Below are positions 15,081-26,830 of a DNA stretch of 64,000 bases, in pieces. Under the pieces are notes generated by a model. The model did not search any database and was not told the origin of the DNA. It saw only the letters and a program-made list of their open reading frames with translations. How positions within the stretch are numbered: position 1 is the first letter of the stretch; every line of letters starts with the position of its first letter. This stretch comes from Apostichopus japonicus (Eukaryota > Echinodermata > Holothuroidea > Aspidochirotida > Stichopodidae): the NCBI RefSeq assembly GCF_037975245.1, contig NC_092583.1, forward strand, positions 3,342,764 to 3,406,763. The letters run 5' to 3'. Position numbers and translations under genes: made by a program.

Positions 15081-15514
15081 AAATCTGGACTGGATTTGGC
15101 CTAGGGGTTGCCTACTGAGAACCTTTGAGTGAGAGTCTTTATAAAATGCCAGCTGAATGTTAAACTCAGTTAATTGTAAAGTGCAAAGGTTTGTACACAC
15201 ATAAGGTCACAAGGTCAAAGCCAAAAGTTCTTCCTCCCAAAGTTTGGTTTAAATAAGTTCCTGCTTGATTTATGCGTTTGCTTCCCTCTGCATCATACTT
15301 ACATAATACTGTACATAACTCTTCTGAACGTGGCACATTGCCTGTAACATTATGCGGCAATGTTCACACATTTGGAAACGCAACCGGGGGGGGGGGGGGT
15401 TCTGACACCGCAAGGGTGATCAACTTGGTAGAGTGAACCCACAAACTGTGATCTTTCTTTCGGGAAACGACCATGTCCACCCTGCGACAGAAATCAAGAC
15501 TTTAATGTGAGAGC

Positions 15515-15602
15515 TCGGGTCATAACTGGCATCGAGTCTGAAGGCGGGCCCGGTATGGTACTGTAACTAGCTATTAATTGATTTATAAGCAATTAACGTG
15601 AC
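15515..15602. repeat. Partial copy of the 17.8-18.6 kb dispersed repeat
   Basis: GAGTCTGAAGGCGGGCCCGG followed by a CTGTAACTAGCTATTA-type continuation and an AACGTGACC end matches the sequence on both sides of the hAT insertion at 18.1-18.5 kb. It therefore shows the pre-insertion (empty) arrangement. Confidence 0.6.
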
Positions 15603-17827
15603 CTTTTCTCATTGGTATTATTCTCTTTTGTAAGATGCTGATCCACCACCTGTTCTCAAATGTGGAAGCGTCTGAGGCCAGCTTTCAAAATCCTCACACC
15701 CCATTGCGTATTCAATTCTAAACAAGGCATAAATGTTATCAAACTAGGACGGATGATCCTAAATATGTAACGATAATTATTTTACTAAAACTCAAAAAGT
15801 ACTGCGAAAAGAGTTCAAAAGACATTGCGATCAAGAAAACGACTTACCCGTGTTGAAAATGAGATCAAACATTCTCTGTCCCATTAAAAAGATGTTAACT
15901 TCTCTCTAAAACAGACACAATTTATGATCTTTCAACGAATATGTATATATATGGACAGTATATCTTGTAGACGATATTTGTGCCGACGATTCAAATATCT
16001 TGACAGAAATGATCTGATTGTTGTATGAAATGTCAGATCTAAGAGACCTTTACAGCTCATGGGTAAAAATTTGCACAGTTTAGCTTCAAAACCAGAAAAT
16101 AATGAGCAAAATAGAAAGAGGCAAAGAAATTTTAAGCTCGATGGTATACAAAATGCTGGGAAAGTCTAAAAAGGTTCCCAGTGCAGCAGAGTTCACACAT
16201 TTAGACACTCCCTCATGCATGAGTAGAGAAGAAAGAGCAAGCGGAAACGCTCCAATGGGAAAGACTGAAGGCACACCTCTGGTCAGATGGACTTATTTTT
16301 TAGTTCTTTGGAGTAAACTTTAAATGAGTTAAAGGGGGGGGAGCCAGTTTAGAAAAGTGTTGGTTTACTTCAAAGCAATAAAGTGTTGATGCATAAAGCA
16401 TACAGCTCTGGTCTTGGAAATAAAAATCTGGTGGGCAACAACTGGATCTGACACTCAAACCTTAAAAGTTAAAACTCAGTTTGACGGACATGATACAACA
16501 AAAAAATGTCTTTGTGGTTTATGACCAGAGGTGTGTAAAATTTGATAAACAATGGGAGAGGGCGGGGGGGGGGGGGAGACATTTGGTTGCTACAATTTGC
16601 TAGCTAGTGTGGTAAAATTAACCATACATGGCACTGTTTGTATTTACTGTTACTGTTCATTGTCATATGAAGTAAACAAATAAGAAATGAGCATTAAAAA
16701 AATAAATAATAATAACAAGTATGAGTTCAGGCCTAGAGCCCTTGGGTATCAACACAGAAGACATGTATATCGAAAACATTCTGAACCGGTAACTTTTCGA
16801 ATGACCTGATCCTAATGACATAAATTCACATCCCCTTTTCCATCTTATCCACTAATCTCAACCCAACCACAACTATAGTACTTCTTCAAAAGTACTGTCT
16901 AAGATTTCATTTCTATACCCATGAGAAGTGTCTGTGCAGGTTGGTACTTTGTATCACCCACATACATAGACTAAACTAACTTCCTGAGCTTCCATTTAAA
17001 GAGGGTGAGTATATAACTAAAAGCAAAAGACCAACATCCCCATTTCATTACACCGTATTTCGATAAAAGACGACCTCCTTCAGGTGACCACTATGAAGCA
17101 TGGACTAAAACATGATTTGTCACCAACTAAAGAATGCCTGCAAAAAAAAACATATTCCAAAACTGTCACAGAAATGTTCAAAATTCAATTTCGGAAGGTT
17201 TTTGAAACTCTTCACCGGCAAACCTTTTTTGAGCAGCATTCCCCCCCCCCTCTTCACTATTGGGATACAGGTCCTTTAAAAAGAAACCACAGCCCACATT
17301 AGTTGCACAGCTGATTTGCAACATACAAACAGCTAAATGATTGACTCCACCATCAAACCTGACCCTACACTAGAGACAGCCCACTCCAGTTTAGTTAATA
17401 TACCGCTGATCCGCTAAACTTGACAACCTAAACTTGCAGCACATGACACTGTAGTACAGCAGTTGCACCACTGTCAACCGCATAGACCCAACTTATACGC
17501 ATCATAATTGGATGTTGACCCACAAACACTACAGAATCTGCCAGACGATTTCCTTCCTGTCGAACTGCCACTACAAAGCCATGTTGTGTTTGTCTACCTT
17601 CTGCTTCAATGAGCTATGATACGGCCAGACGACAGAGACCAGCCGAGAAGTCACAGCGACCTTTTCTTCCCCAAATTCCATACTTCCTTCTTTCCCAACT
17701 TCCACCTGAGTGCTTCCTGCCACAACCCCCCCCACCCCCCACCCCTTCCCCGGTCATCTTGACACGATCTGAACACGCTCCAAATTAGCCCACCCGCTAA
17801 GAAATATACAGTAAGCTGCAGTTTCCA

Positions 17828-18640
17828 TTAGGAAGGTGCGTCGGTCAGTCTACTGATGGGAACAGAGTGAAAAACGTTCAAAATGCTACATATGTCGTCA
17901 AGTTTTGTCATAATACAGCAACAAGAATTAAACTGAGCAGATTGAGGAATGCCGTCCCACAAATAAGTTTGTGCCCTGTTCGAGTCTGACCAATGCCAAC
18001 TTTTACATATATATATGTATATAAACAGCCTTGTGCATGTACTTCCACTTAAAGCACAGGCTGGCATGAGTCTGAAGGTGGGCCCGGTATAGTAACTGTA
18101 ACCAGGGACGTAGCAAGAAGTTTGAAAGGGGGGGGGAGCAGAATTTTAAAAGGGGCATTTCTCACAAAGAAGGCATTATTACACTTAACAGAGCGCCATG
18201 ATGTACAAAGAAAATTTTGGCCCAAAATGCCTCCCACGTTGCAGGAAATAAACATTCATAAGAGTATCGTATTACGTAGCAGACAAACTTTCAGGGGAAA
18301 GATTGAGAAGGATTGCTTAGCTTCCTTCAACCTGAAAAGGAGGGCTATAATGATATTTCCTGCTTTAAGTTAACATTTTATTTTTCTGTGTACTCAAAGG
18401 AGGGAGGGGGGGGGGGGAGTCATCGTTCCCAATGCTCCCACCCTGGCTACATCCCTGACTGTAACTACTTATTAGCTCATTGATTTGAAACCAATCATCG
18501 TGACATTTTCGCGAAAAATATTAACTGAGCAGACCGAGGAAAATTGTCCTACAGAAAATGTTGTGCCCTGTTTGAGTCTAACTTATGCCAACTTTTTACA
18601 TATTTATATTTACAGCCTTGTAGAACATAACCAAGCTGCA
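17828..18640. repeat. Dispersed repeat in two tandem copies, interrupted by the hAT MITE
   Basis: A block around 17928-18040 (AACTGAGCAGATTGAGGAA, then GTGCCCTGTTCGAGTCTGAC) recurs at about 18523-18625 with substitutions. The stretch with GAGTCTGAAGGTGGGCCCGG at about 18069 also matches 15530-15600. The element class is unknown. Confidence 0.65.
18103..18457. mobile_element. 355-bp hAT-type MITE with perfect 8-bp target duplication
   Basis: Ends are CAGGGACGTAGC and the inverse of CAGGGATGTAGCC. ACTGTAAC flanks both sides (18095-18102 and 18458-18465). CAGGG ends plus an 8-bp duplication are hallmarks of hAT elements. The interior is G-rich with two long G runs and no transposase. It sits inside an older dispersed repeat. 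Confidence 0.88.
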
Positions 18641-18924
18641 TCGTTGAACCAGGGGGATGTGTTAAAAGGATGGATAGCTTGATGTACGAAGGATGTGTTC
18701 CCTTTGAAAAGAGGTTGATGCCGGCAACAAACAATGCCTTTGTTTCACTATTGATGACCTCAATAGTACCATGTGCAGTGGCATATAATTACTGATTATC
18801 ACTTAATATTGTCTGCTTGATATCAAAACTTTGGGGAAGATTTTGGAAGAATCAAATTTGTATATATCATGATTAGACTGTTATCCCAACCTTTAAACTT
18901 CCAATGAACTAGAATTCTACATGT

Positions 18925-19070
18925 AAATTATGAACAATGGAAATTAAGTGGGAAAATAACACAATGGAAAAGATCAAAGAAATTTATGGCTAAAAAGAAA
19001 CCCAGAAACCTTATAACCCTGACCTCACTGGTTCGATTCCGCAGTTCTAAGCCAGAAATTTCTTTCATCT
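18925..19070 (+). repeat. Dispersed repeat shared with 55.2 kb
   Basis: TGGGAAAATAACACAATGG, then AAAAGATCAAAGAAATTTATGGCT, with a B-box-like GGTTCGATTCC near 19033, is similar in order to 55185-55320. It is possibly an old SINE-related family. Confidence 0.5.
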
Positions 19071-22000
19071 TTTCAATTGAAATTTAAAATATGAATGGCA
19101 TTACAATGACAATGACAATGACACAACAGTGACAGGATAGCTCTTTTAAGAAAAATCTGTAACCTCCATGTTATCAACACTGTCATCAGTCATCGACCAG
19201 CCATTGTTAATAGTATGAAAGGAAGCACTCAAGATAGGGAACAAATAAAAACATTAATAATTATAAAACTTTCAAAGAGGAAGATCTGTCAGGTTCAAAA
19301 GTTTGCAATATATATTTGGTAAAGGCTGAACCTTGATCGATGATAGGCTTATAAAAAGTCTTGGTGAAATTGTTGCTATCTCAGTGACACATCCTCAGTT
19401 ACATACATAGCCTGTCTATAGCTACTAGGTCTAGGCAAAGCTCTGACAACATAACTTCTAAAGGCCTACACTTGAAAGTTATGGCTTTTGTATATGGTAG
19501 GATACAACACACAAATATCACTGCAAGGTGGTTCTGTTTAAAGGAAAATATCAGACTGCAGAGTAGAACTTCTGTCTAGATTTCTGTCTAGGAGATGACG
19601 TTCGTATTTACGTTCATGTTTATCTTTGTGTTTATGAGAAAACATATCTTGATCGTTTGACTGTCACCAGGATGTTTATCTGGACATATCCATATCACGG
19701 ATGAAGTTTGGGAAGATTTTACTCGACGATGGACATGATTGTAATCTAACTTTTATAATTATCTCTTTACCCTGTTAATCCATTTTGAAAATTAGAGATT
19801 AAAATATTAATACATTGATTGGGGAATTTGTTAATTACAATATCTTTATATTGAAAACATTAACTCTCCAACTAAAATAACAACAGTACATCAGTATTAG
19901 ATTTCATGAATGCTTTGTTTCAATGAAACTCATTACAAATTCTCATTACAAAATTCTACAAATTTTACCTACTGTCATTGTTGACATGGGCACACCAAGT
20001 TTAAGACTTAAAGAGCAGTAAATTTGCTATATATCTAATTGTTAATTGTGTTGTCAAAGATGCAATGACCACTTAAAGGCAAGAATATGGATGAGAATTA
20101 ACTTGGAATGCAGGCTTACTATATATATCTATACATCTTCTTTTCAAATATTTCTGAAATTTGTAAGAATAATGAACAGAATGACGTTTTTTACTCAAAG
20201 AACTTTCTGACGACACTGCAATTAAAATACCCTATAGTTCTTGAATACACAGTGACAAAGATGAATTTATGGGTTTTTTTTTCTTTTGTTTTAATACATG
20301 TTCACCAACTGTACCACTTAACAGTACTCCATTCTGAAGACTGTTGAAGACTGGATCTACCAGAGGGTCCACCAGAAAGACACTTTATCAATTATTCCCC
20401 AAAAACATGGAATTTTTGTTGTTCATTTCAGAGAGACAAAGTATCCTTTGCTCAGCCACCATTCCCCTCCAGCCCCTCCCCCCTCTCCTAACCCCTACCC
20501 ATCTTTACTATTGACAAACCATTCAACTAAAAGTGAACATGATCACCGACCTGTAGACACTTTTGATAGGGGTAGTACTACTAGGTAGTACTATTCTTTT
20601 TAATCCTCTTTAACAGTTCACAAGAGACTGACTAGCTGCAAAGCTGACAAGAAAAAGGAAAACTGACTGACTGGACTATAATACAGTAGTACTCTTGGCA
20701 TGATAAGCTTTTGAGGCCAAATCAAGTATATTTCTAAGGCACTTTACAAAGTAAATCGGCTTCACAAGGCGCTGAAATGATTCCAAATGTGGTATTGAGT
20801 TATTATCAAAAGAGGCTTGCATAGATCTGAAGAGGTGTTAATACACCATCTTCTGATCTGAGTTATTTGTTCAAGAAAGAAAATTCTTTCCAAAGATGGA
20901 GGACTTCCAAATGCTTACAAAAAAAGGAACCCATTCTGAAACGAGACGACATGTGTCTACAGTAGGTAGATGATGGATTTTTGTTATATATATGCTACTA
21001 AGCTTTGCCCTAGGATGTCAAAACCAGGGGTTAGGAGTTGATGCTGAATGGAATTGAGGTTAAGTATTTGGAACAACAGAAAAATGTTGCATACTTTTCT
21101 TCTTTTTTTGGGATAGACACAATCCATGTTTGTGTGTTATAAACTTCAGTGCAAAACCACGGACAATTTTTTTTGGGGGGGGGGGGGGGTTACAACCACA
21201 AAAATCAAGGTAACAGTGTAAGTAGTGTATTAACCCAAGCAGAACAGCATTTAGATTTGGAATGCTTTAAACTCATCATAGGTCAAAGTCACTGCTAATA
21301 CAAAGAGAGGAATTGAGTACTTTCTATGGCAAACTAATCAACACAATATCAGCTCAGAACTCTAGTACACAATGGGAGGAAATGACCTTAATTGTATCTT
21401 ACAGACCACTATGAAGTTTGTGGTTGTTTGATCTGCCTAAATCAACAAATATCCACCTATTATTATCTGCAGTCTATTGTTTAGTCAACATGTATATGTA
21501 CAGTATGGCATTTCGCCATTACAACTTGAAGTTTAAGAATCTCAATGTTTCGATTCACGTAGCATTCAAAAGTTGACATCCAAGTAGGTTTTTTTGGATG
21601 GGTATGTATAACGCAAAACCTGATTTACAGAAGTCATGATGTGTGTGCGCATTATAATAAGTATTATTATTATGATCCTACATGGTATCGCACCACAATT
21701 AGAGTAGGGCACATTCCGCCTGCAAGGTTCACCACTGTCGGAAAATAGCTCTAAAGTGATCTCAACTGTATTGATTTTTGGAGCATTTTATGAGCCATCA
21801 CCATTCTTTTTGATACTTGGATGTTGAAGAGGACAAAATATACTACAGATGGTCTAAAAATTTGGAGGATTGAAGGTGATTTCAAGGCATTTAAGAAAAT
21901 CTTGGGTGAAACGAGAAGATTCCACAGTGAAAGCTGGCTGATGGGTTGGGCAGCACTATGCTAAACTTTTGAGCTCTTCTAGCTCAAACTCTGACGACAA

Positions 22001-24470
22001 AATTTGCTAACTGACATGAGATGCAAGCCGCAAACCATGGAATTTTCCTAAAAAATTTGTGGTTAACGGTTTAAAAAAGGTAACTTCCAACCTGATTGAT
22101 TTAGAAGGGATGCCAAGTATCACCACTTACTCAAACGCTGAATAAATGTTTTGTTTTATTTTTTGTTTTTTGGTTTAATAGCTGAAATTGATCTGCTACT
22201 TTAAGTGTATGAAATGTCTTTTAATGTCTTATTAGTGTCTTCAAAAATATAAACAACTCAAATTTCATGCTTTCATGACAGAAACATGCATTCCAAACAC
22301 TTTCTCTCCAAATCAACAGGAAGGCAAAGTTTGACGACTTTTTAACGCAAAAGGTTCAAGGCTCCAAAGTTTTTGTGTATTCAGGATGTAGGGAGAAAGA
22401 AAAGGACATGTGTACATCATGCCAATAGACACAGCCTCTTTAAATATGTTGCAAATATGTAATTAACATTCATATTCACTACATAAACAGGTATGTTTAT
22501 CAGTTAACTAAAGATACTTGGAGTCAAGTGTCAAGATATGTGGGCTCAGGTTAATTTTTTTTTTTTTTCGCAGTCTCAGAAGTGGCTCAAATTCAGCATA
22601 ACTAGTAAGCTTTCAACATTTACATGATTGAGAAGGACAGGAAGGTGACTGCGACAAATTCAGGGTTGGACTTCGAGGGGACAAATTTCATCGTGTTTGT
22701 TTTTGGTTTTAATTTCCATATCAGAGCGTTTTACATTTTCAGCTCGCTAGCTAGCTGACTATGTACAGTAGAAAAGTGAAGTTTGCTTGAAACAAAAGCT
22801 TCCACATGTATACATAATGTGAAGAGATGGTATCTAGGTTACCATACAGTACACAATACTATAACAGAGGGTTAGATCAAAACTTTCACAGATGCAATTC
22901 TTGTGACTAACACTGAAGACACACTGTCCATTGAGACTTTCTCGGGCGCGAACAGCTAAGATCATTTCCATTCAACTTTACGGATAAACAACATCTATAT
23001 CCTCAACATCAAGATAGACAGGAATATGACCAAATTTAGGTGTCATGACAGAAGAATAGGCCTACACATGCAATGCTTTATTTACTTTTAATTGGAGAAT
23101 GATACTAACAAATTTTATGGTTGTCTTGGTCAGTTAGTGACATATTTGACCAGGATTTTACAGTTTGTCTCCCAGGTTCCTGAGTGCCTGTGTCCCCATT
23201 GCTTATAAACAGGGACACAAAACCAGGCTGCATCGAGGTTTCCCAACGATTCAATTCTTTTTTGACCAACACTGAAGACACATTGTCCAAGTGCTGTAAC
23301 ATTTTTGAAAAGCTATTCCCAAAGCTGGTGTTTTCCATGATAAAACTAGAATTTAGCTGATATTCCTCCTAGGCTGTCAATACATAAACAATTGATGGAA
23401 AGTACCAGCAAAACATACTCTCTAGTCACCAGACAGCACCAGATTCATATAAAAATAGTAAACTGTTTACTCTCAGTCCTCAGAGAAACTTGATTCCTTT
23501 CCAGTTTCCTAAAATATTTTCAAAGATCTATATACAAATATACCATAAAATGTAACTTTTTGAATGATTTTTTTTTTTCACACTGACACAATGCTTCAAT
23601 ACACTGATGACCAGTTTGATCACCTATATGCTAAGTCTTGGAATCTTCTACTTCTAGCTGATGCTGAGGATACAAGGAGACGAATGAGTAGGCCTAAAGA
23701 TGGGCGATGCCTACTTGTAAACTAGAGTAAGTGCAAAGTGCAGCCTAACACTTTTAACAGACAACAGTAAAAATATAGGCCAATGTTGTTTTACTCTTTA
23801 AGGTTTAACCTACTTTGTCTGAATCTAACATGTAGTTAAAGCGAATCCTAACTTAAGTTAGGCGTAACATAAGCCTGGACAAGGTCTGACTTCACCTTTA
23901 GTTTAAAGATTGAAGAAAAAGATGTAGTTCTGTTAAGTACTATATATTCACTTCACAGGCCTACGCCTGGGCTAGCTCAAAGTATGTTGTACATAATGAT
24001 GTAGGCCTAAGATAGCCTGCAGCCTTGCAGGGCCATTGCTAGGCCTAAGTTAGTCTTGTTAAGATCCTAGTATGAACAGCACAGTGTACCTTTCTTTTTC
24101 ATACAGCTATTTTGCCGTACCTTTTTCCTGTACTGCGCAGAGAACGCGCGGCAACGCTTTAGATTGATACTAGGGTCTTGCACATTTCTCCCAAGCTATC
24201 TTATGTTTTCCTTTGATTTTGGCAGATTTGCTTCAGAAAAGCGAAGAAGCCAATCAGGTTTGCCAATTAGGCCCACTTCTCCCAAAATGTTTATTCAAGA
24301 CCTGCCTCCCGCAGTGAACAATCACTTGGCCTTAGATTGGTTTGTACTCTGCGAGACGGTCCCTAATTGATGTGGAAGAAACATGACCTCACATGACAAG
24401 CAATTTTTTGTAACAATAAGATGAATAAAGATTTTTTGGTTTGCATAAGTTCACACCCCTCTTTGGAGAT
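19071..24470. other. No gene confirmed; AGGCCTA-rich toward the right end
   Basis: GGCCTA words cluster from 23690 to 24060. A 77-codon minus frame at 23338-23105 looks protein-like but is unrecognised. A G run lies near 21174-21190. Confidence 0.5.
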
Positions 24471-24618
24471 ATGTCCAAAACGTTTGTATCGGACAGATCC
24501 TCGGGCATGTTAAATACAGTGGGCAAGCACATTCGTGGTAGGCAGAAACGGACTCTGACTTCTGAGGCATGTACAGTTTGCACGCGAGAAAAAGATTATT
24601 ACAAACGACTTGGCCTAA
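24471..24618 (+). CDS. Candidate first coding exon of a DnaJ-like (J-domain) protein
   Basis: Starting at ATG 24471, the reading gives a basic N-terminal stretch (HIRGRQKRTL) followed by REKDYYKRLGLS. It stops at a possible donor GTAAAT in phase 1. The DYYKRLGLS block resembles the first helix entry of J domains (DYYxxLGVS), and a basic leader is common in mitochondrial J-proteins. A CCAAT word and a CpG-containing stretch lie 200-350 bases upstream. No downstream exon with the diagnostic HPD loop was found by eye, so identity is tentative and chance similarity is possible. Confidence 0.3.
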
Positions 24619-26336
24619 GTAAATGTTGATAGCATGCAGACTAGCCTAGGGCCTAGGGCCTAAGCACTAAATTCAATTTAATGTTACTTTAGTGTAAATG
24701 GTACTGCTATTCCGAATCTATGAGCCTAGATGAGGCTAGATACTAAGTTAAACTAGCATGTACCCTTTTTAACAGTTCGCTGAAGTTCCTTTAATGTTGG
24801 CCTATGTTTGACCGTAAACAACCTCAGCGTTATTAATATCAGCTTACAAAGTTACACTGAAATGTTGTGGCTAGGTGATAGCCCTACCACTACAGTCACA
24901 GGTAACTAGTACTTAGTGCTACTGTCTTTACCAAGAAGACAGTACTTCAGCACGTAATTTGAAGTTACGTGCTGCTGACACAACGAAACACGGACTGGAG
25001 AACATTGACATTGGTAGCCTATCCCTGTATATAATCCTAACCTATTTAAAAAGAAGAATGCAATACCATTCCCTGGTTGTTTCTTTGCCATGCTATCGAG
25101 ATGAATATAAATCCAGATCAAGCAGAATAAGTCTTCGTAATTAACGACTCTCCACTAACGTTGATTTTCACGATGTATTTTCATGTGTTATTTTGCTATT
25201 GAATATTGTTGTACCCAAGCCAGTTCACCGTAGTAACTTATCAAACGTTGTGATGCTTGAACTTGAAGCTCGCAAAGCAGTCGACGAATAAAAAATAACA
25301 CTGTCAGCTTTAATAGCCGGCCGGCAGAGATAAAGTAGCGAGGTGTTCATGTTGTTTACCATGATGTTGAATTTCTGATAAAAGCATAGAGAGTTACTAT
25401 TTGTTTAGTACTTTTAAGTCATTCAAAGAGAATGCAACAATAAGGTAGTAGAAAAATATCATAAAGACGATCATCATGATCTTCCACGGATCCATTCTGA
25501 ACCCTTTGCATCTCACTTAGTGTTACATTTTTCGAATCTCGTGTCGACATTAGCTGTGGTAAAGTTGTCACGGACACACACGTAAACGAAAATAATTTGT
25601 ACGGTGCATTGTACAGGGCATTGTGAAGGATCGCATGCAGCTCTGACACATAAATAATATCTTATGTTCTCACATTGCATAATGGAAGGTGTGGGTGGGA
25701 TAAGGATATAAATTCACTGCCAAGACAATCAATATACCTGTACTGCGAAGTGAATTCCAATTACAGTACATTGTTTATACTACGTACTACGTAGTATTCC
25801 ATCCACAAAGAAGCGTATGACGATGCATATAAGTTAACATTGATCCTGTCTAATACTGGGCCATTGCAACAGCGCGAGTTAAATGATTGAAATTATAGCG
25901 CCGTTTTGAGTACGTTAAAGTCCCCTTACCCACGATCACAATCTAATAGTGCAGGGAATCCCCCCCCCCGTTTGACCCCATCCCAGTATGGAAATCAGTC
26001 AAAACTTCCCTGGTCTGATATAGTAGTGTACATCAAATGCAAACTGAAGGGATCTGTTTCCATTATGTTTTACTAGAAATTTTCAAAATCCTTGGGAGGA
26101 AAATACTATAACTGAATGGTTTGTTTGTGTTTTTGTCCTTTGTCTTACGAGTTATAAATTGCCGACTATCGGGCAATTAAGTAGTGATTTGAAACATGTT
26201 AATGGCACATAAACAGTACCGTAGTACATACACCCTGTCATTATGATATGATGTTATTAGACCATATAAGTGAGTGACATTAAAGGCTGTATGTAATAAA
26301 ACAGCATTTTCCTCGAATCAGGTTTAGATCCAAAAT

Positions 26337-26380
26337 TCAAAGGGAGAGAGGGGGGAGGGGGAGGGGGAGGGGGAGAGAAA
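26337..26380. repeat. GGGAGA / GGGGGA microsatellite
   Basis: A purine run of GGGAGAGAGGGG and (GGGGGA)n character. Confidence 0.8.
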
Positions 26381-26663
26381 ATACCATGAGCGTACCGCCT
26401 ACGGTCTGGGAAGTGCTTCTTGGAAGTTCATATTTCGGCCTATTTGCCCATATAACTCTGGACAAGCAATAGAAGCGAGGCAGCGCTCTGAGAGACAATT
26501 GATTACGTATAAAATGTTTCCATAGGACAAATAAAAATATTGAGGAAATATATAACACGGAAATCGATTTTGAGAGCAAAAGTATCGGACATCTTCATAG
26601 GAAAAAAAATCCTATATATTTTGTGGAAAATAATATTTAATCATTCACTTATCCGTCCATCAT

Positions 26664-26731
26664 CATCGTAATAATAATGATAATAATAATAATAATAACA
26701 ATAATAATATTAATAAAAATAATAATGATAA
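26664..26731. repeat. AAT trinucleotide microsatellite
   Basis: Interrupted (ATAATA)n with TGATA and ACA variants, about 40 bp from the candidate minus-strand first exon at 26770-26830. Confidence 0.85.
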
Positions 26732-26769
26732 CCCCCCAACCCCCGTCATACATCATGTACGAAACTTAC

Positions 26770-26830
26770 CTGACCAATCTGAACTAATAGGAACTTGCAG
26801 GTTAAATTCTTCCGTGGCTTCTCCAGCCAT
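26770..26830 (-). CDS. Candidate first coding exon of an unrecognised gene
   Basis: The minus strand has ATG in an AAAAATGG context, followed by MAGEATEEFNLQVPISSDWS and a strong donor (TCAG|GTAAGT), ending in phase 1. The good start context, perfect donor and protein-like composition support a real exon. I do not recognise the protein and could not find its next exon to the left. Confidence 0.4.

Larger units (their letters stand above)
13831..17827. other. No gene seen apart from listed repeats
   Basis: Includes long G runs near 15386 and 16563 and C runs near 17240 and 17726. No coding exon is supported. Confidence 0.55.
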
